Of a DNA stretch of 40,564 nt, positions 14,551 through 20,772 are shown one piece after another. Source of the DNA: a virus; IMG/VR virus record IMGVR_UViG_3300003323_000430, positions 1 to 40,564 of that record. One strand, written 5' to 3'. The position numbers and the translations under genes were made by a program. Position 1 is the stretch's first letter. Every line of letters begins with the position of its first letter. The notes below the pieces were generated by a model, which worked only from the letters and a program-made list of their open reading frames with translations, had not been told where the DNA came from and did no database searches.

Positions 14551-14745
14551 ATGTCAAAGGTAATTGTGAGACTTTCCAATGGGAATTGGGTTGATGTAGC
14601 AATGGATTATCCTGGCTTCGAGAATTTACTGAAGCAATTCGGTCATTGGATGTCAGATTGGATAAAAATCGGGACACATTTCATATTGCGGGCTAGCTTA
14701 GTTGAATCAATTGAGTACAGAGAGGAGAACAATGCTGCAAATTAA
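14551..14745 (+). CDS. Small hypothetical protein (64 aa)
   Basis: AGGAG lies seven bases before ATG 14551, preferred over an in-frame codon at 14494. MSKVIVRLSNGNWVDVAMDY then FENLLKQFGHWMSDWIKIG and HFILRASLVESIEYRE suggests a small beta-alpha-beta fold. It overlaps the next 37-residue gene by 14 bases. Its promoter region would face that of the leftward gene at 14519. Confidence 0.6.
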   Translation: MSKVIVRLSNGNWVDVAMDYPGFENLLKQFGHWMSDWIKIGTHFILRASLVESIEYREENNAAN

Positions 14746-14845
14746 TCGCTGGGAAGGGATTTTGATGACAATATTTATGTTGTTGGCCCTGTTTTTAGGC
14801 TACTGTTTTGCTATAATTTGGTTATTTCCGCCGGAGGCGACATGA
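14732..14845 (+). CDS. Very small membrane protein (37 aa)
   Basis: AGGAG six bases before ATG 14732. MLQINRWEGILMTIFMLLAL then FLGYCFAIIWLFPPEAT is one long hydrophobic span. The stop overlaps the SPFH gene start as ATGA, so the two are coupled and may form a membrane complex. A small holin-like role is possible but not shown. Confidence 0.65.
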   Translation: MLQINRWEGILMTIFMLLALFLGYCFAIIWLFPPEAT

Positions 14846-15672
14846 AACAAGAACACTTGCTCCTATTAACCACACTGACAATCCTCTTCATTGCATGGTC
14901 CCTCTGCTTCAAGATGATCTCGCCAGGCTATGTTGGAGTAGTAGTTGATTTGCTTGGCGACAACAAAGGAGTAGAAGCGAAAGAGTTACACGTAGGGATG
15001 CATTGGATTGCTCCGTGGAAAAGCGTGTATCAGTTTCCTATCTTTGAACAAAATGACACCTGGGAGGGTTCACATGGATTCAACTTTCAAACCTGCGAAG
15101 GCATGGCCGTTCATGCGGATATCGGGATCACTTATCACCTTAAGCCTGAGTGCATACCTACTATTTTCCAAAGGTATCGAAGGGGAATGGATGAAATCAC
15201 TAATGTTTTTATTAGGAATTACATACGGGATGCTATTAACAAGTCTGCTTCGAGAACTAGAATAGAAGACTTGTATTCCGGCAAAGAGGCTTTCTTCGAT
15301 GATTTGGAATCTCACGTGAGGAGCGATCTTTCTCCGATAGGGATTGAGCTTAGCAGGATTTACTTGATAGGCCGTTTTCATTTCCCGGATAATGTCATAG
15401 CTGCATTGAATGCGAAGATAGAAGCGATGCAAAGAGCGCAGCAGAGGGAGAATGAGCTACGAGAAGCAGAAGCTGAGGCGAAGAAGCAAGTAGCAAAGGC
15501 AGAGGGCGCAGCGAAGTGTGCTTTGCTTCAGGCAGAGGCAGAAGCGAAGGCTAATTCGGTGCTGGCTAATTCTGTCACGGAGCAGCTCATACAATGGCAG
15601 GCAGTGCAGAAGTGGGACGGGAAGCTTCCGAGTGTAACGAGTGGTGCAACCCCTTTTATTCAGGTGAAATGA
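14842..15672 (+). CDS. SPFH/prohibitin (band 7) family membrane protein
   Basis: 276 residues with ATG 14842 after CCGGAGGCGAC. A single N-terminal membrane span (about residues 5-25) is followed by an SPFH domain: MISPGYVGVVVDLLG, HVGMHWIAPWKSVYQFP, MAVHADIGITYHLKP, VFIRNYIRDAI. Then a long Ala/Glu coiled coil (ENELREAEAEAKKQVAKAEG) ends in a short tail. Prohibitin-like proteins form ring assemblies on membranes and modulate proteases such as FtsH. Phage copies are known but their role is unsettled. It is coupled to a 37-residue membrane protein upstream. Confidence 0.9.
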   Translation: MKQEHLLLLTTLTILFIAWSLCFKMISPGYVGVVVDLLGDNKGVEAKELHVGMHWIAPWKSVYQFPIFEQNDTWEGSHGFNFQTCEGMAVHADIGITYHLKPECIPTIFQRYRRGMDEITNVFIRNYIRDAINKSASRTRIEDLYSGKEAFFDDLESHVRSDLSPIGIELSRIYLIGRFHFPDNVIAALNAKIEAMQRAQQRENELREAEAEAKKQVAKAEGAAKCALLQAEAEAKANSVLANSVTEQLIQWQAVQKWDGKLPSVTSGATPFIQVK

Positions 15673-15986
15673 TGTATTTCGGTGAGTTTAATTCGATTCA
15701 AGATATTGCAGATGCATTTCAAGATCCTAGCATTGTCTCTCATTTAGACGAAAGTACCATTCATTTAGCTATGTATGATAACGAAGGTTATGAAGGCCGG
15801 GCATGGGTGATTTACGAGCATCAAGGCCAACTTTATGAAGTGAACGCATCACATTGTAGCTGTTATGGATTAGAGGGGCAATGGGATCCAATTGAAAGCG
15901 ATTGGCGAGCTATTGCGAAATATGATTACTATTGGTTTCCAGAAGAAGTAAATGCTTATATGCAGGAATTATGTAAGAGGAAATAA
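15669..15986 (+). CDS. Conserved phage hypothetical protein (105 aa)
   Basis: ATG 15669 overlaps the SPFH stop (ATGA). The block QLYEVNASHCSCYGLEGQWD is a signature I recognise from an uncharacterised phage family; the three close Cys/His residues could bind metal. N-terminal MMYFGEFNSIQDIADAFQD is a helix start. No catalytic motif. It is in the small-gene cluster between terminase subunits. Confidence 0.65.
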   Translation: MMYFGEFNSIQDIADAFQDPSIVSHLDESTIHLAMYDNEGYEGRAWVIYEHQGQLYEVNASHCSCYGLEGQWDPIESDWRAIAKYDYYWFPEEVNAYMQELCKRK

Positions 15987-16258
15987 TGGGACTTTATTAC
16001 GCAGCAGTTGATAATAAGCAAAAGAAGTATTTCGAATCTCCAGGGAAATTTTCTATTAAGTATCCTGGTATCTGTCACCCTAATAATCCATTTCCTCACA
16101 TGGTGGTAATGAAAAATGCGCAAGGGTATAACTATGTAATTGAAAATGATGGGAATTGCGAATGTTACTATTCAAAGGATTATGAGGATGTAACAGAACA
16201 GGTTTATGAAGAATACGTAAGATTGTTTAAAGAAGTCATTGATGATTACCACAACTAA
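15986..16258 (+). CDS. Small hypothetical protein (90 aa)
   Basis: Start ATG overlaps the upstream stop as TAATG with GAGG upstream. MGLYYAAVDNKQKKYFESPG, KNAQGYNYVIENDGNCECYY and a helical end. It has a Cys pair but no clear motif. Function unknown. Confidence 0.55.
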   Translation: MGLYYAAVDNKQKKYFESPGKFSIKYPGICHPNNPFPHMVVMKNAQGYNYVIENDGNCECYYSKDYEDVTEQVYEEYVRLFKEVIDDYHN

Positions 16259-16574
16259 CATACCGCCCAAAGTCATTCAAAGATTCAATAAGGCTTTACT
16301 TCATTGTTATTCTAGTCCTAAAGAATTGCGTGCTAGATATCAAAAGCAAGTGGAAAGGAAATATAAGCGCGATGGTAAAAAATGGCATGAATACGAGCAG
16401 TTAATGCAAGTTTATGAGGAAATGTATGGGTGGTTTGAGAAGAAAAAAGCTTACGAGAGATCAGAAAATAAAGAAGCACAGGAAAGACCTGCGTTCCCGA
16501 ATTTCGCAGAGTTTAAAGGAAATGCTAAGTTGGATAAGATTTATGCAGCTTTTTGCCAATGGGCCGTCTATTAA
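16242..16574 (+). CDS. Small basic helical protein (110 aa)
   Basis: ATG 16242 is preferred over the TTG at 16239, overlapping the upstream gene by 17 bases. The middle is very basic and helical (ELRARYQKQVERKYKRDGKK, then EKKKAYERSENKEAQERPAF). It may bind nucleic acid. No family recognised. Confidence 0.55.
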   Translation: MITTTNIPPKVIQRFNKALLHCYSSPKELRARYQKQVERKYKRDGKKWHEYEQLMQVYEEMYGWFEKKKAYERSENKEAQERPAFPNFAEFKGNAKLDKIYAAFCQWAVY

Positions 16575-16670
16575 TTCAGGTAAAACGATGAAGTTCAGAA
16601 GATATCGGGAATTAGAATGCACGAAGGATTAGTCTACGTAGGAAAAATAGCAGCAATTAAGGGGAATGGA

Positions 16671-17108
16671 ATGTGTATTATGTGTGAAAGAGAAGCGCAG
16701 TATGCGAATGATTATGCGAAATATTTGGAGCAAATAAAGGTTTACTTTTCAAAAGTTGAGGAAGAGTTGAAAGAAGCAGTAGATCACCCAGATCACTATC
16801 AATCAAAAAAGCTGGAAGTGATTGAGGTTATAGAAGCTTTTGATTTGAACTTCATGCTTGGAAATGCTATTAAGTACATTTTGCGTTCGGATAAGAAGGG
16901 TAACAAAGCTCAGGATTTGAAGAAGGCGATTTGGTATTTACAAAGGGAGATTGACAATGGCAGAGAAGTGGATTCAAAAGGCGATAAAGAAGCCAGGAGC
17001 GCTGCACAAGGAATTGGGAGTGCCGGAGGGGAAGAAAATTCCCGAAAAGAAGCTAAAAGAAGCAGAGAAGAAGAGCGGCAAGGAAGGGAAAAGGGCTCGT
17101 TTGGCTGA
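16671..17108 (+). CDS. DUF3310-family protein with long out-of-frame tail
   Basis: The block VDHPDHYQSKKLEVIEVIEA then FMLGNAIKYILRSDKKGNKA and LKKAIWYLQREID is diagnostic of DUF3310, a common phage family of unknown role. Family proteins usually end near here. In this gene the frame stays open about 50 more codons (NGREVDSKGDKEARSAAQGI and a tail rich in Glu, Arg and Ser) while the next gene is read in another frame. The start may be ATG 16671, with GGGG nearby, or ATG 16617. Confidence 0.75.
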   Translation: MCIMCEREAQYANDYAKYLEQIKVYFSKVEEELKEAVDHPDHYQSKKLEVIEVIEAFDLNFMLGNAIKYILRSDKKGNKAQDLKKAIWYLQREIDNGREVDSKGDKEARSAAQGIGSAGGEENSRKEAKRSREEERQGREKGSFG

Positions 17109-17136
17109 GACTTTAAAGAAGATGCATAAAGGATAA
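16957..17136 (+). CDS. Small Lys-rich conserved phage protein (59 aa)
   Basis: GGGAG nine bases before ATG 16957. MAEKWIQKAIKKPGALHKEL, then GKKIPEKKLKEAEKKSGKEG and RARLAETLKKM is a pattern common in phage genomes (KWIQxAIKKPGALHKxLGVPxG). Function unknown; basic and helical. It is nested for 152 bases in the preceding gene in the +1 frame. Confidence 0.7.
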   Translation: MAEKWIQKAIKKPGALHKELGVPEGKKIPEKKLKEAEKKSGKEGKRARLAETLKKMHKG

Positions 17137-17200
17137 ATTTTTCTAGCATATATTTCTTTGATTCGGATATACACTGTGGAAGCATATTTGGATTGAAACG

Positions 17201-17269
17201 ATGAAGAATAAGAAGAAGCCAAGAATCGCAACAGCAGAGTACTGGCGTCGTAAACTGAAGAAAAAGTAA
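17201..17269 (+). CDS. Possible 22-residue basic peptide
   Basis: ATG 17201 to TAA 17269 encodes MKNKKKPRIATAEYWRRKLK plus two Lys. It lies in a 167-bp gap between genes. No clear ribosome binding site (GGATTGAAACG upstream). It may be a chance frame. Confidence 0.25.
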   Translation: MKNKKKPRIATAEYWRRKLKKK

Positions 17270-17303
17270 CACAGAGTGGCCGAAAGCGCTTCACCGGTTT
17301 TTC

Positions 17304-17693
17304 ATGGCAACTTCGCGTGAAGATATAGCCGCTCTCTTTTCAAAGGAAGCTATGTTTGAAGAAAAAAAATACACCGTTATAAGTACCGAGAAACTTCAAT
17401 ACTTACTAGGTAGCTTCTCTTCTCAGGAAGAGTATGTTGAATTCGCTGATGAATTCAGATCAATGATTAAATTGATTCTTCAAACAGGTGAAGAAGCTTA
17501 TTTGAAAGACACGGATGAAGGCTATATGATTTCGGGTCTTCAGCAGCTTTTTATTCTTACACGCTTCATAAAGAGCAACATCGAATGTATCAAGGAATTG
17601 ATTCAACGTATCGATTGTAAATACATAACTGAGTCGCAAAAGACTATGCTCGATTCCGGGCATTTAACGATTGAAGATTTGTGGGCTAGCTAG
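17304..17693 (+). CDS. Hypothetical protein before TerL (129 aa)
   Basis: MATSREDIAALFSKEAMFEE begins the protein, followed by helical segments (TEKLQYLLGSFSSQEEYVEF, QQLFILTRFIKSNIECIKEL) and an acidic end. It is probably all-helical. Immediately before TerL, this is where a terminase small subunit often sits, but no HTH or TerS pattern is clear and a better TerS candidate is at 12056. Confidence 0.5.
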   Translation: MATSREDIAALFSKEAMFEEKKYTVISTEKLQYLLGSFSSQEEYVEFADEFRSMIKLILQTGEEAYLKDTDEGYMISGLQQLFILTRFIKSNIECIKELIQRIDCKYITESQKTMLDSGHLTIEDLWAS

Positions 17694-17738
17694 TTATATC
17701 TTTGCAAGTCATATCATGCTCCTTAAAAAGGGCATTCA

Positions 17739-19067
17739 ATGCAATTAACACTTCCATATGGGTATTCGCCTCGCTCTTATCAGGAGCCGATTCTAGAAGC
17801 TTTGGATAACGGCATACGCAACGCTTGTTGGGTCATGCATCGACGGGGCGGGAAGGATACGACCATGTGGAATTACATGATCAAAAGGGCGTATCTGGAG
17901 CCTGGGACGTACTACTACTTCCTGCCTAGCTTCGCTCAAGCCAAGCGCGTCATATGGGATGGGATGACCAACGATGGGAAGAAGATGCTAGACTTCATTC
18001 CGAAGCAAATCATCGATGGAAACCCGAACAATACGGAAATGAAGATATGGATCAATGGTGCTAAAGGTCACAGTCTGATTCAGTTGATTGGCGCCGATTC
18101 CTATGACGCAATTATGGGGACGAATCCTCGCGGTGTTGTTTTTAGCGAGTGGTCTTTGATGGACCCTATGGCTTACGATTTCATCAAGCCGATTCTCGCA
18201 GCTAATGGTGGCTGGTGTGCATTCATCTATACTCCTCGGGGAAAGAATCATGGTTGGGAGCTGGCAGAGATTGCTAGACGCAATCCGGATGAATGGTTTT
18301 TTCAGGTTGTAACGGTGCGAGACAGTGGTGTTCTTTCGGAGGAACAGATCGAATCCGAGAGAAGAAAGGGAATGCCGGAAGATATGATCCAGCAGGAATT
18401 TTATTGCAACTTTAACAGAGGACAAGAAGGAAGCTATTATGGTAGGCAAATGGAACAGCTTCGTAAGAAAGGGCAAATCTGCTCTGTACCATATGACCCT
18501 TCTGTTCCTGTTCGGACTTATTGGGACCTCGGTATTGGCGATAGTACTGCTATCTGGTTTGCTCAATTTGTTGCCAAAGAAATCCATCTAATCAATTACT
18601 ATGAAAATTCAGGTGAAGGATTAGCTCACTATGCACGCATTCTGGATGATTTCCGTCGCGAAACTGGATGTGTGTACGACCTTCATGTTGCGCCACATGA
18701 CATTCAAGCTCGGGAACTAACGTCAGGGAAAACAAGGCTCGAAGCAGCTCGCCAGCTTGGCTTGCACTTCCGCGTTGCTCCGCGATTGTCCATTGAATCT
18801 GGAATAGAAGCTGTTCGAATGATTCTACCAAGGTGTTGGTTGGATGATAAGAAGTGCGAACAGGGCGTGAAGTGTTTGGAGAACTACCGGAAGCAGTACA
18901 ATGAGAAGTTTCGGGTTTATGGAGATAAACCGTTTCACGATTACACGTCGCACGGGGCTGATGCGTTTCGCATGTTGGCATTAACAGAATCTTCGTTTCT
19001 TCCTGAGTCTGGTGTGAATGATTATCAGTATGATTGGATGAAGAATACATGGGGGTGGAAAGTTTAG
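17739..19067 (+). CDS. terL: Terminase large subunit
   Basis: 442 residues. The ATPase has a Walker A variant HRRGGKDT (34-41), and a Walker B RGVVFSEWSL (131-140) with acidic Glu137. The nuclease shows acidic residues at YWDLGIGD (Asp263), VAPHDIQA (Asp321) and SHGADAFR (Asp408). It cuts and pumps concatemeric DNA into the prohead. Length is typical. Its 3' end is not followed by a terminator until 20599, so its transcript could run antisense through the leftward replication genes. Confidence 0.93.
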   Translation: MQLTLPYGYSPRSYQEPILEALDNGIRNACWVMHRRGGKDTTMWNYMIKRAYLEPGTYYYFLPSFAQAKRVIWDGMTNDGKKMLDFIPKQIIDGNPNNTEMKIWINGAKGHSLIQLIGADSYDAIMGTNPRGVVFSEWSLMDPMAYDFIKPILAANGGWCAFIYTPRGKNHGWELAEIARRNPDEWFFQVVTVRDSGVLSEEQIESERRKGMPEDMIQQEFYCNFNRGQEGSYYGRQMEQLRKKGQICSVPYDPSVPVRTYWDLGIGDSTAIWFAQFVAKEIHLINYYENSGEGLAHYARILDDFRRETGCVYDLHVAPHDIQARELTSGKTRLEAARQLGLHFRVAPRLSIESGIEAVRMILPRCWLDDKKCEQGVKCLENYRKQYNEKFRVYGDKPFHDYTSHGADAFRMLALTESSFLPESGVNDYQYDWMKNTWGWKV

Positions 19068-19101
19068 CAAAGAGCATTTGTATTAGTTCTGCGTTATTCA
19101 T
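19068..19101 (-). pseudogene. Possible truncated gene start after the DnaC-like gene
   Basis: AAAAGGAG lies eight bases upstream of ATG 19101 and the first codons read MNNAELIQMLFA. The frame then enters terL antisense, where it stays open to 18592 but with His/Ser/Thr/Pro-rich sequence that looks non-coding. It may be the remnant of a third gene in the replication operon cut by a recombination junction, or a chance frame. Confidence 0.25.
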
Positions 19102-19127
19102 TGAAAGAGCTCCTTTTGCATTTCATC

Positions 19128-19802
19128 TTAAACACCCATGCTTCTTTTGTCAACACCACCAATCGCATCGATTATAATATTTTCAGCTGCAAATAACCTA
19201 CTAATAGTACGTTGCGAATAAATTTGCTTGAAATCTTCATAAGAAAAGTTACTAGTGATAATAGTTGGTTTGCAATGTCGATACCTATAATCTACGAATG
19301 AATAGAATACTTCACTGCGCCATTCTATGTTTCGTTGCAAGTGTCTAATGTCAATTCCGCTACCCACGTCGTCTAACACGATTAAATCGTCGTCTATGAG
19401 GTTTTCTAGCTCCTTGGTGTAATCCCCCTTCTTTTGTGAGATACGCTCTCTAAGGAGCTGCAATAGGCCTTCTTCGCGGTAAAATCGATACGAGGAGAAA
19501 TTCGCCAATGCCCAACTGGTAATTGCTGCGCAAAGGTACGTTTTTCCAATGCCAGGACTTCCATGGTAGATTAGAAAATTCTTCGGTTGCATCATGAATT
19601 TGGAAATCTTGGTGCATACCTCGGGTAGAAATTTGCTTGATCCAACATCTGCTTCAACGAAACGAGCTCCGAAGTGTCTGAGTTTGAATTGTCTGGCTTG
19701 GTTTCGGAAATGTTGTTCCCAATTGGGGTTGGAGGAGGTGGAGTGTATCTTTTGAGGTTTAGACTCTTTTGACGACTCAGGATGTCCTGCTTGGTCTTGC
19801 AT
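19128..19802 (-). CDS. DnaC/IstB-like helicase loader ATPase
   Basis: 224 residues. Walker A GSPGIGKT (81-88), Walker B LIVLDDV (140-146), sensor-1 TIITSNFS (180-187) and SRLFAAENIII with the arginine-finger position at Arg202. It should load the DnaB-type helicase (5842-6699) onto single-stranded DNA. Its first about 70 codons overlap the end of the initiator gene in another frame, giving a 211-base overlap. Compared with DnaC the N-terminal region is short. Confidence 0.85.
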   Translation of the reverse strand: MQDQAGHPESSKESKPQKIHSTSSNPNWEQHFRNQARQFKLRHFGARFVEADVGSSKFLPEVCTKISKFMMQPKNFLIYHGSPGIGKTYLCAAITSWALANFSSYRFYREEGLLQLLRERISQKKGDYTKELENLIDDDLIVLDDVGSGIDIRHLQRNIEWRSEVFYSFVDYRYRHCKPTIITSNFSYEDFKQIYSQRTISRLFAAENIIIDAIGGVDKRSMGV

Positions 19803-20494
19803 GATTTTGCCTTAAATTCATTGGTGATTGTTCTTATGCGCCAGTTGTTTACGGTTCCAGAGCAAAAGCGGAAGAGATTGCTAATAGGCTTTGGGTATTT
19901 TTCCACGGTTGTGAAGAGGCGATCAATTTCATCTTGTGTCCAGTCGAGTCTATTGTTTTTGGCCATTGTGCGTAAGTCGCTTTTGTCCACCAAGAATTTT
20001 GTTCCATTTGTATGATTTTTTTCTATTTTTTTTTCAACCGGAGGCGCAGCCGAGGGGACAGGCGGAGCCGCTTCAGGCGGCGGAGTGACAGAAACAATAA
20101 CATTTGATATTTCTTCTTTTGTTGTTTCTTTACCGTGTTCGCTATCGGGAGTATGATTATTGGGACTCCGAGAATACTTTTTAAAACGAGGGGTGCTTGC
20201 TATATAGTAACGTGTTCTTTTTAAGTTATTTACAAGGTAGTTTTCCCTGCGCATGTATCCCGATTCCAAAGCTTCGTTAATTACCTTGTAAACTTTGTTT
20301 CTTCCCATGTGGGGAGCGACGTGTCTGATAATCTGTGCGACTTTGATTGTCCAGCCTTTTGCGTTTGATAAGAGGTAGCTAATCAACCACCTACATTCCG
20401 GCGATATGGATTCATCGCGAAGTAGCGCATTTGGGATGACACTGAATGGATTTTGTTCGTCGTGATCTTCTTGAATTGTAGCTTCGTCTGTCAT
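19592..20494 (-). CDS. Replication initiator with winged helix
   Basis: 300 residues. The N-terminal 75 residues read FSVIPNALLRDESISPECRW, LLSNAKGWTIKVAQIIRHVA, MGRNKVYKVINEALESGYMR, a winged-helix pattern common to phage and plasmid initiators. A Pro-rich linker (about 135-155) leads to a second domain, LDWTQDEIDRLFTTVEKYPK and GTVNNWRIRTITNEFKA. It lies directly before the DnaC-like loader, echoing lambda O and P. A role as origin-binding protein is inferred. Confidence 0.75.
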   Translation of the reverse strand: MTDEATIQEDHDEQNPFSVIPNALLRDESISPECRWLISYLLSNAKGWTIKVAQIIRHVAPHMGRNKVYKVINEALESGYMRRENYLVNNLKRTRYYIASTPRFKKYSRSPNNHTPDSEHGKETTKEEISNVIVSVTPPPEAAPPVPSAAPPVEKKIEKNHTNGTKFLVDKSDLRTMAKNNRLDWTQDEIDRLFTTVEKYPKPISNLFRFCSGTVNNWRIRTITNEFKAKSCKTKQDILSRQKSLNLKRYTPPPPTPIGNNISETKPDNSNSDTSELVSLKQMLDQANFYPRYAPRFPNS

Positions 20495-20538
20495 TTTTAC
20501 TCCTATGTGAGATTTTGTTACTTGCGTTTAAATCTCCA

Positions 20539-20583
20539 TAAGAAGTAAGATGGCTATACATCTGTGTGTTTGTTTACTTCTTA
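20539..20583. repeat. Nested dyad, candidate operator
   Basis: TAAGAAGTAA (20539-20548) and TTACTTCTTA (20574-20583) form a perfect 10-bp inverted repeat with 25 bases between. Inside is a second dyad AGATG-GCTATA-CATCT. The element lies between the leftward initiator operon and the rightward portal operon, so it is placed to control either. Confidence 0.55.
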
Positions 20584-20598
20584 CGTGATAAACACTTG

Positions 20599-20631
20599 GC
20601 TCACTTGTCTCACAACAAGTGGGCTTTTTTT
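20599..20631 (+). terminator. Rightward intrinsic terminator
   Basis: GCTCACTTGT, loop CTCACA, ACAAGTGGGC, then seven T. The stem is 10 bp with one T-G pair. It stops rightward transcription before the portal promoter, most likely that coming from terL 1.5 kb away. No T-run follows on the minus strand. Confidence 0.85.
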
Positions 20632-20697
20632 ATTTTCCGTGATGCTAGCTTTTTTTCACTTAACTTGTCAAAAAGTAATTCCCGCTGCAATTTTTCT

Positions 20698-20706
20698 TGC
20701 TATAAA
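20698..20706 (+). promoter_or_regulatory. Extended -10 promoter for the structural operon
   Basis: TGC-TATAAA fits an extended -10 (TGnTATAAT). No strong -35 lies 17 bases upstream; a TTGTCA is farther away at 20665-20670. It is 67 bases before the portal ATG and just after the rightward terminator. Prediction only. Confidence 0.5.
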
Positions 20707-20772
20707 TTTCAAAAAACATTTAACTGCGCATTAATTAACTGATTTTATTATCAGACCATATCAGGGAATTGA

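Noticed and set aside
17270-17303. GAGTGGCCGAAAGCGCTTCACCGG-like stretch resembling part of a Leu/Ser tRNA D-arm
   Set aside because: No acceptor stem, anticodon arm or T-arm follows; the next bases start a gene.
17988-18587. 199-codon leftward frame inside terL
   Set aside because: Full overlap with a clear terminase coding sequence, no ribosome binding site and low-quality composition.
18592-19067. Long leftward frame antisense to terL beyond its first 12 codons
   Set aside because: The predicted sequence is rich in His, Ser, Thr, Pro and Cys with no domain, as expected for antisense translation; only the start is noted as a possible remnant.
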